Assembly: GCA_910591455.2 (NCBI GenBank) | Contig: OU342817.1 | Coordinates: 17,039,915 to 17,103,914 of the forward strand | Length of the DNA: 64,000 bases | Source of the DNA: Pholis gunnellus | Lineage: Eukaryota > Chordata > Actinopteri > Perciformes > Pholidae | Reading direction: 5' to 3' | Shown here: positions 55,901 through 64,000 of the stretch, piece after piece | Numbering within the stretch: the first letter of the stretch is position 1 | Layout: the number at the start of each line of letters is the position of its first letter | Made by a program: the position numbers and the translations under genes | The notes under the pieces: model-generated | What the model was told of the DNA's origin: nothing | The model's input: the letters and a program-made list of their open reading frames with translations, nothing else | Database searches by the model: none

Positions 55901-58900
55901 CGTCTCGGGTAATTTTGCAAAAGTTCTGCCGCCGTGAGAAGTGTTTTCTTATCGCTCAAAACTACTGCGGAGAAAGACACGAGTGCTGCATTCTGCCTTG
56001 ATCTTTAATGGTGTGTTGAACTCGGCCCAGTATTGACTCAGTCCTCCCTTTGTGCATTCCCTACTGTTGACCAGTCCACTGAGGGAGTAATCCTTCCCCG
56101 CTTTGACCTCAGGCCAGGCTTACTGCCGGCTAGTTTGGCCAATGAAGAACACAATCAAATAAATTAATAAATAAATAACACAGCAGTTGGCATTCTCCAC
56201 AGTCATCACTTATCAGGCCGTGGGGACGGTTGACCCCAAACGCTGTTGTGCCACAACCGGCCTGGTCTCCTTGGTAACAGACTGTCTTGTTTGAAGCGAG
56301 GTGCCCGGGGAGTCATGGCCATACAGTAACGGCACGAGGCTAGGGCGGAGTTGACAACAGCAATGCATTTCAATGTCTTCCATGTGTGTCACTTTGCGTC
56401 CGCTCGCATTTGCACTGAACGCTTGTAAAAATATATATTACATCCATAGTGCTGGAAACGCTTTGATTAGATGTCTAACTACCCCGACCAAATGCTTCTG
56501 AGGTGTAACCGGAGATGACGGACCACCCTTTTTGTGGGTTGGTGCTTTGTAGCTCCAAATGATACTCATTACCCTGTCTAAGTAGACAAGTGAATGGTAC
56601 TAGAAACACACTATGCAGTGATCCCGCTGTTTGACTGAGGTAGCAAAACAACTGCACAACTGCTGTGTTATTATGGGGCCTCATTAAGTGAGGAGAGAGT
56701 GGGAGACGGGGGAGAGGGAGAGAAGGAAAGCAATAGAGAGAGGGCCAGCGAGAGGGAGGAGAAAAGTAGAAAAAAAAACAAAAAAACACTGGAGAGCGAT
56801 ACAAACCGTAGTCTGAGGTGATAGCAACACACAGATGCCTTTCCAGCCAAAATGAAGACTATGACTAAAGAACCCAATTAAGGGCTTTCTTAGGGGAGCC
56901 ATCTTGGGAGGGGGATGGGTCTTCCTGGGACATGAGCCCTGGGCTACATCCTCTAATTAGACAGAGCGAGGGGGGAGGATCTCTGCCTGTCACTGGGAGG
57001 GAGATGGGGTCCATGGGGTTCCACATGTCAGTCCCAGAAACAAAACACAATTACTCTCACATTTAACCACTTCAGTCAGGGACAGACTTTGACTAGGGAT
57101 GTTACAGAGCGTCTGCCCCCCCCCACCACCCCCCTCCTCCCTCTCCTGTGCTGCTTGATATGCCACTTCACAAATGCAGAGATTTCTGAGGACTAAATTT
57201 TCTGCTGCATTTCCGCGTTCCTATCGGAGGGCGAGAGTCGAGCTGCACTCACATGTTTTCCCACCGAAATGGAGGAGCGACCCGGAACATTTGCTTTTAA
57301 TTGACGCGTATCATTTCAACATCCCTTTCCGAAAACTGAAGAGACAAATTACTTTGGTGGATCTGAAAATTCGAGAGGGAATAATTGTTCTAATGCTGTT
57401 TATTTTGGCCTCTGCTGCATTTTGTTAACATCAACAGCATAATAGACACTTGAACATCAAATCACTACAGGCAGTAAATTAAACCTGCAGTGAATTTCCT
57501 GAGAAGCGCCCGAAAAATGGCGTTCATCAAAGTTGCCGAAAGAGTCAACTAAGAAAAGTAAAGGAGACATGTTTGAGGGAGAGATCCGGTGATGGATTCT
57601 AGCACAGTACACCAAGCGTCTCCTCTTTGTTTGGATTTAACTTTCCCCAGTGGTGCAACACAGGAAAAAGAAAAAAAAGAACAGCTCAAAGGCTTCTGGG
57701 AGTTTTTGTCATGTCTCCCTCCAGACAATGTGTTTGCATGCACATATCATACCCTGGGAGAGACAGACACAAAGATAAATACATACTGCACGCACACAGA
57801 TGTATACACACACAGAGAAAGAGAATATCCTCCCAGGATCATTAGGTCTGTCATGCTGTCTAATTCTGATCCACCTACAAAACTAGAACACCACGATTGT
57901 GATACATCACTAGTCATCTAAGGGTGTTTATGTCCGCATTTACAGTGTGTGTACAGTGTTGTACATAATTATAAATAAGCTTAAATATTAATGATGGCGC
58001 CTCACAAGCAGCTGTTTTCTTTTCTTCTTCCTTAATTCATTGTTCTTTTATTTTGTAGTGCAACTTTTTTGAAATGGTGACAGAATCCTGAGCACCTGGG
58101 GTGATGAAGAAGAAAACAAGTTGTCATATAAAAGGAAAAGGAATATATATATATGCAACTTTCAAAAGCGTTGAAGAGCTGTCACACTTGGCAGATCAAG
58201 ATATTCTGAGAAAATGGGGTGTTTGAGAGCCGCTGAGGGACAATCACACAAAGCTTTGCTTTTGTGCGACACTTTTGGGACGTGGGGCAGTTGGGGCGTT
58301 TTTGGGGGCATGTTTTAAAATTCATAAAAAAAAAATAGAAAGAAGAAGAAAAAACTTCTGGGAATTAGGTCTCTGTGCTTCGCGCTGAAGACGTCGTGAG
58401 AAAGGAAGGTGGATAAGAAAGGCCTAAATATTGTTTTGAAGAGCCATCATTCATAGAATGAACTCAAGTCATTCCATGCATCATAATATTAAAAACACAG
58501 CACACTGCATACACACTTTGGATGCAATTAACCCATTTCATGCAGCTGTTTCCTCTATAGCTCTCTCTCCCCAACTCCCTCCCTTCTCTGCGGCTGTCCA
58601 TCTCTAATTCTTTCCTCCTCTTTGCCGCCGTAGACGGACGTTATGACATGCATAGTTGTTTACACCTGGTGACCGTGAAGCCTATAAATATGCTTAATTA
58701 AAACAGTGGAATTGGTCACAGCTTGGCAATAATGGCTATCACACGGGGAGAGGAGAATCTCATTTGTGTGGGGAAGTAGAACGTGATGCAGATGTGCTCT
58801 TGTCACTTTCAGCACTCATTAAGGCCAGGGCGCTGTGGATCGTCTTTGAAGGAATCCTTTTAAAAGACACTCCAATTAAGGTATGTGTCCTGCGGGCGTC

Positions 58901-61900
58901 TGAGGAGAGGGAGAAGTAATACGGTACCCCGGTCCTTCCACTCCTCCGCCGATCGCGGCACGACTTAACACATGACTTACAATTTCGTGTCACTTCTAAG
59001 CAACGATAATGAAATTGGACGATTGAGAGGAAAAAAATATATAGAGACAGCCCGGCTTAAAAGGACCGAGGGAATCTCGCGCAGAAAATGTCATCTTCAC
59101 TGTTACTGTTACTTCAATCTCATTGTCTTGTCTTGTCTTTGGAGGAACTGGAATCGGCAGAGCCCTCCAGTACGCCGCATCTCTGGAGGAGCTGAACTTG
59201 TGGGTTTTTCTTCACAAATTAACTGCACTCGAGAGAAATGTCAGATTTAAGCCGTGGCTAATACTGCAAACCGATCAGTTAATGAAGCTGGTTAATTAAT
59301 CCAGCCTATAGCAGCGTTGTCAGTGTCTCAGTTCCTTTTTCGCGTTGTAAAAAGCTACTGCATCCAACCGAAGCCAACGCAAAGTGTATGTTTCACATTG
59401 CAATATGGACTTTGCTCGAACCAACATTGTCTGCTCAAAAGGGGGGCGGCTGCTTTTCAATTTTCTTTTATCTAAATTTCAAATCGTAAAATAAAAGTGT
59501 CTTATTTGGGAGAGAGGATGAAGTGAAGCCATGTCTCCTAGTTGCTCAAGGGGTGGGCAGTAGTTGAGGGTCAGCGAGAGCGCTGCACAGCCAGCCAGCT
59601 TGCCCTCCCCATCAGCACCTCGTGAAATATCTAGACTTTGCTCCATATTTTAATAGGGTGAGGGAGAGGGATGCACAGGGTGGAGGCTGTGTGAGTGTGT
59701 GTGATGGTGGAGGGGAGTCCTCTGGAGAGTTTCGAGGGGAATGGTGGTCTCTGCATCTCAGTGCTTATTTTTTTTTTTGTGTCCGTGAAAGAAAGAGGAA
59801 AGAGGGAGAGAGCGAGGGAGAGCAAGAGAGATTATTCTCCTTTGGAATCTGGATTCTGGGGCACACAGGCCCAGGAGTCAGTCAATCTGGCCAGTCTGAG
59901 GGGGGCGGCTGGGCGGGGGGTCCTAGGAGGGCTGATTAGACGGATGCTCTCCCATCATCCAGCTCGACAGGCTGGCGAAAATTGGCTAGCCCCTCGCAGG
60001 GTAGAGTTCACGGGGGGAGGCAGTGGGGGAGGATGTGGAGCGGTGCACTGGATACCTGTCACAGCCTTTGGTCTGTTTCAGGATCTCAGCAGCAAATTAA
60101 TAAAATATCGTTCCTGCTTCCCTTTACCTGCCGTGGCAGCTCTCCCTCTCGCCGCTGCTTCTCCCTGCTTGCATTGGCCCTTTGACCCCTCCGACTACTA
60201 TGAGAGATGAGGAGCCCAGGCAGCCTGCGAGTGGGCCAGAGTGTCAGGGAGAAACAGGGAGAAACTCCAAACTCAAGACCCGGCAAAGGGGGAGAGCTTC
60301 CACTTCTCGCGCTGCTGGAAGACAGCTCCACTTCAGACGGACTGACAAACGACTGCCCCATGTCAGGGAGACATTTTTGAAGTGTGATGCATGGGAAATG
60401 GCAACCGCAAACAAACAACTAAAAACAAGACTCCAACCTGCAGTGTTTGAGAAGGGCTTCAACTATAGACAGTGAAAGTGGCAAATCTAACATCCACCAA
60501 GTTCAGGAGTTGCGTCTTCAGATAAAGAAGGAAGTTGGTCACGATATCAATAAACTGACGACGTGCATTTTTCTGCGTGAATGTGATAAGAAACAGTGCG
60601 TATGCGCGCATCCAAATGAGCAACATATGTGTTTGAGAGAGTGTGAGCGTGCACTCACACGGGACTGCCTTTAGAGCGGGGCGCAGGTTGAGAGTAAGGA
60701 TCATCTTATCCCCCACGCTCATCCCCGCTCTCCTTTCATGAGCCCCCGTTTCACAACAAAGTGCCATAGGTCTTTCATGTTCCACTCTTGTCTTTTCACA
60801 CAGGGTGTAAAACAATATAATCATGCATGAAACAACACCTCCGGGAAGTGGAGATCACAACATTCCAAAAAAAAAAAATGGCAAACAAAAAAAAATAAAA
60901 AAAGTAGTAAAAACATCCCCAGGTTAGACTGTTTACAGGTGCCTACAGCAACCCATGGCTGTATAGAGAACACGCGTACTAATCAGAGATGAAAATGTGA
61001 TGTATTGGAGGCCTTGGCATTAATGAAAAGATTCCATGTTAGCAGTTTGGTGGAGCATCAGGCTTGATAGATAACCTTCCACGGCGCTCAAATGTCCAGC
61101 AGATAACGATCACATTCACCTTCCTCCTGGCAGACACGCGCCTCTATGTTTACAACCTGAATCTCAATATGAAAATCGTTGCCGATCAATGGGCAGCCAG
61201 GCCCTGGATACTTCCTCTGGCTACCTGCTAATACGCTGTGCTGCTAATCCAAGTTTCGGGTAAATGTACTTGGAGGATGAGGTCAGGAGCTTTTGGTTTC
61301 TCTCTGCGCTTTAAGGCGAATTAAGAACAATTTCGGTGATTGGGCTGAACGCTTTTGTTGTAGGCTGCTCATTTTTTAATGATTCAGTTTCAAAAGGTAA
61401 TAGAAAAAGATTCTGGATATGAGAAGTGTGCCGTGTGTAAGGCAGATAATCCCCAAAACAAAACAGAGCTGCTTGAAAACACCACCACAGTGAAATAATA
61501 TAATAAGGTCTGTTTCATTTTTTCAGCTCCTCCAAGGACCGGAGAAAAAGATTGCTAGAAAACGGATTATCTCTCTAACGTTGCGAGTTCATAAGTCCAA
61601 CTACTAACTTTGTTGAAGGGCAGATACGGTCTCCCGAAGGACAAAGCTCATATTTAGCCATGAGGCCTCCTCTGTGATTAGGAGGGGAGATGCAGGCATA
61701 TTGACTCAACTGTGTTTTTGCCTCTGCACTGCATGTAATTACCTCTTCAAAAACGAACATTCCACTAATCCTCTAATTCCAGATATTTTAGTGCTCTGCT
61801 GGTCTAATAAGCAAATCAAATCATATCTGCACATCACAAATGAGTTTTGGAAACGGACCGAAATAATTCCTTCTGAGTCTCTCATCCCAGCCGGGATGGA

Positions 61901-62146
61901 GAGGATAGCCGGAGTGCGGTGAGCGGTGTTTAGTGTTTGTTAAGCTGTCATGTGTGATTAGCGGTCGCAGCTTCTTGCTGGTGGCCCTTTTTTTTTTCTT
62001 TTTTCGTGCAAACGCCAGCCCGAGGCTCACCTGTAACTCTGTCTGGAAGAAGAACTTCTGTGGGCACTGCGAGCAGTCGTAGATCTTATCCTCCTGACCG
62101 TGTGCAGAGAAGATGTGCTGCTGGAGCTTATTGGCCTGGACGAATA
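51374..62146 (-). CDS. znf521: Zinc finger protein 521, 3' end (last two coding exons)
   Basis: ZNF521 is a nuclear protein of about 30 C2H2 fingers that regulates haematopoietic and neural progenitors. Only the last two coding exons lie here: 62146-62031 and 51403-51374, separated by a 10.6 kb GT-AG intron. They encode FVQANKLQQHIFSAHGQEDK, IYDCSQCPQKFFFQTELQ and NHSLTQHSS, then a stop. The first part is the end of one finger (H-IFSA-H), and the last finger is C-SQ-C with H-SLTQ-H. Its cysteines are in one exon and its histidines in the other, so correct joining is self-checking. The paralogue ZNF423 ends similarly; synteny with OSBPL1A and HRH4 favours ZNF521. Upstream exons are beyond the right edge. 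Confidence 0.92.
52550..52567. repeat. C18 homopolymer
   Basis: A run of 18 C inside the ZNF521 intron. Confidence 0.95.
52870..52898. repeat. (CT)n microsatellite
   Basis: About 14 CT repeats followed by a pyrimidine-rich stretch to 52955. Confidence 0.95.
53123..53279. repeat. Two interrupted GT microsatellites
   Basis: GT-rich tracts at about 53123-53166 and 53253-53279, separated by a GA-rich stretch. Confidence 0.9.
62031..62146 (-). CDS. znf521: ZNF521 penultimate coding exon
   Basis: 116 bp, acceptor gtgagcag|TA, donor TTACAG|gtgagc. After a split codon it reads FVQANKLQQHIFSAHGQEDK, then IYDCSQCPQKFFFQTELQ. It ends in phase 0 inside the last zinc finger. Confidence 0.95.
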
Positions 62147-62852
62147 CTGCTCACATGCAAGGAGAGGAGACACAGGGAGAGAGAAGGAATTCATGAATGT
62201 TAGCGTGAGACATGTTGTACATAACGCATTTCAAATGTCACCGCAAGATGCCCATACTCTTTGCTTCCTATTGTTGACTGTGGTAAATTAGAGTAGTAGC
62301 CTGCGTCAAGGGAAAAAAAAGGCAACATCATAATTGCATCTGCCGGAGTAAAAATTGAAGACAGAGTATGTCAAATGGCAAGGAAAATGACTTAATTACA
62401 AACAAATGAATGCACTATCAACAACGGAAAAAACATTGTTATGAGCAATATAATTGAAAAAAAAAAAATAACAGAACAATTTAGATGTTAACTGTGAAGC
62501 TAGAGTGGTCATATTTATGGCACTAGAGCTAGCGAATGCATAATGTTTTGGTAATAATGATGCTCTTTATTTAGCACTACAGTGGGGACAACAAGCCAGC
62601 AAATAAACAACCACGAAAAAATTGGCATGGCTTCAAGTGCAAAACATGGCCTCCATTAGTCTACATCGCTAATTATATTGACAATATAAATATTCATGAT
62701 GTTGCACTACTTATTCATGCAGGCTCAGTCTACATTCACCATCGTATCAACACACAACTCACTGGAACTTAAAACATATACCGTACATGTGTGCTTTAAT
62801 TAAGCCATAGTCCACACTGGAAAGCTAAGGGGGAGCCAATTGTGTGCATCTT

Positions 62853-62887
<35 letters not shown>

Positions 62888-64000
62888 TCTGCATTCTCCA
62901 AGGAGCACTTCAAACATGCCGTTTGTTATCCCAGACCCTTGTGCTTTAAGGACGGCTGTCTAATCTCAAAGGTCTGGATGTTCTGGAAAAGTTAGCATGT
63001 GGAGGCTTCATTTGAATTTCTTACAGCTCAAAATAACTTGTTCTTCTAATGCGTGCACCACCGAGGAGAGCAGGGGAGAAAACGCACAGCCACAAAAAGG
63101 TGAGGTGTCTGTCGGAGATGGCTTTGGGGTCGCCGCAGCCTCCGCAACGTTAACGTGTCCCAATTTGAGCTCACCTGGGAGAGCGGTTATTAATTATTGA
63201 GCTGCGTACACTCGAGACGCACTCGGTTTCATTGAATGTCACAGTCCTGACCTGGGAAATAAAAGTTTGGATTCAAAGCAGTCACACTGTGGCGGTGCTT
63301 TCAGACTGCTAATGTCCGGGTGACAGCTGTCTCTGGAACATGGCGGCATGTTAACCAGAAATGAACAAACCTCCGCTAATGAACAAACAACAACTCCATG
63401 GTCCATTTCTGAAACTAATGACCTCAATGATATGAAGACAAACATAACTGCAGATAGATGGCTGGTTTTTACGGTCCGCTACAAAACATTGCCGCTCAAG
63501 GTTAAGGCCTTGGCTATCATGTGCATTTGTGCCTCTGTTATGCTCTAAAAACGATGACAATTTTCTTTGTGGGGAATACATGCTCTGGAAGACAAAATGC
63601 GCTGATAAACAATAGCTTTTTTCTTTCGCTGCGATTTGTCTGCTTATACTGTACAGAGGCAGGTCACAGCAGCCGCAGGAAGCCTTCATTATGTCTTTGG
63701 CTAGCGGAGGAAAAAGTCAATACAGCAAAAATAAAAATGGATTTGAGACTTGGGGGGCCTTCAAATACTGTACAATAGGGCCAAACACAACTGAGATGTC
63801 AAGTTGGCTGATGCTCGCTGCTTACGTGCATATCTGGTCCAGTTCCAGTAAGAGACACATTTAATCAGCTATGCATTTACCAATTTATGGCTCTGCATTC
63901 ATTCTCATGCGAGTGGATAATGGCAGCTGATTTAAAGTGCCAGAGCCTCAAATGCACTAATGGCACTTACAAGTCTGCTGTAAGAACAATAAATACTAAA
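62147..64000 (-). other. znf521: ZNF521 intron, right edge
   Basis: No further ZNF521 exon was recognised on the minus strand, so the next exon upstream must lie beyond 64000. Confidence 0.6.
62853..62886. repeat. (TG)n microsatellite
   Basis: About 17 TG repeats in the ZNF521 intron at the right edge. Confidence 0.95.

Larger units (their letters stand above)
51404..62030 (-). other. znf521: ZNF521 last intron, 10.6 kb
   Basis: No exon or RNA gene found. It holds poly-C (52550-52567), CA (52325-52345), TC (52870-52898) and GT tracts (53128-53166, 53258-53279). Repeat-free stretches such as 54070-54260 and 58630-58860 contain forkhead-like GTTGTTTAC and TTAATTAAA words and look like conserved regulatory DNA, an inference without alignment. 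Confidence 0.6.

Noticed and set aside
1..64000. tRNA, rRNA or other structured RNA genes
   Set aside because: No tRNA A/B box pair with a cloverleaf and no rRNA-like sequence was recognised by eye; a covariance search was not possible.

Overview
The window is vertebrate nuclear DNA, almost certainly from a ray-finned (teleost) fish. Genes are split into short exons with canonical GT-AG introns. The non-coding DNA carries CA/GT microsatellites, a fish-type L2-like LINE tail and small non-autonomous DNA transposons. No bacterial or organellar feature is visible. The species cannot be named from the sequence.

Three protein genes were reconstructed by joining exons in phase. (1) Positions 1031-29361, minus strand: the 5' two thirds of OSBPL1A (long form, ORP1L). 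Sixteen coding exons give 537 codons plus 2 bases: three ankyrin repeats, a PH domain, a coiled coil and an FFAT motif. The sterol-binding ORD lies off the left edge. (2) Positions 37680-41632, plus strand: a complete three-exon histamine H3/H4-type receptor of 388 residues. (3) Positions 51374-62146, minus strand: the last two coding exons of ZNF521, whose last C2H2 finger is split by a 10.6 kb intron. Gene order and orientation match the human 18q11.2 segment OSBPL1A - (IMPACT) - HRH4 - ZNF521, as recalled from general knowledge. IMPACT was not found here.

The most unusual region is the 16.1 kb OSBPL1A intron 10 (9626-25768). It holds a 314-bp-arm inverted repeat (10518-11180), a 35-bp minisatellite, and a 10.3 kb satellite-like array (about 11938-22236) of 17 near-identical units. 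Two unit lengths occur, A (586 bp) and B (628 bp), in the order AAB AAB AAB ABB ABB AA, which is a higher-order repeat. The unit is related to the interior of a 945-bp terminal-inverted-repeat transposon at 24802-25746 in the same intron. That element has a TTA target duplication, and its duplication ends 11 bp from the exon 10 splice donor sequence. The array therefore looks like a young satellite derived from a transposon.

Region by region: 1-9.6 kb OSBPL1A exons 16-11 with a 60-bp perfect palindrome and two MITE-like repeats; 9.6-25.8 kb the repeat-filled intron; 25.8-29.4 kb exons 10-1; 29.7-29.9 kb a promoter with a TATA-like sequence and a CLEAR-like E-box; 29.9-37.4 kb intergenic; 37.4-43.0 kb the histamine receptor gene; 43-51 kb intergenic and the ZNF521 3' end; 51.4-64 kb ZNF521 introns. 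The three genes are neighbours by ancestry and not an operon: ORP1L acts at late endosome-ER contacts, the receptor is an amine GPCR, and ZNF521 is a nuclear developmental regulator.
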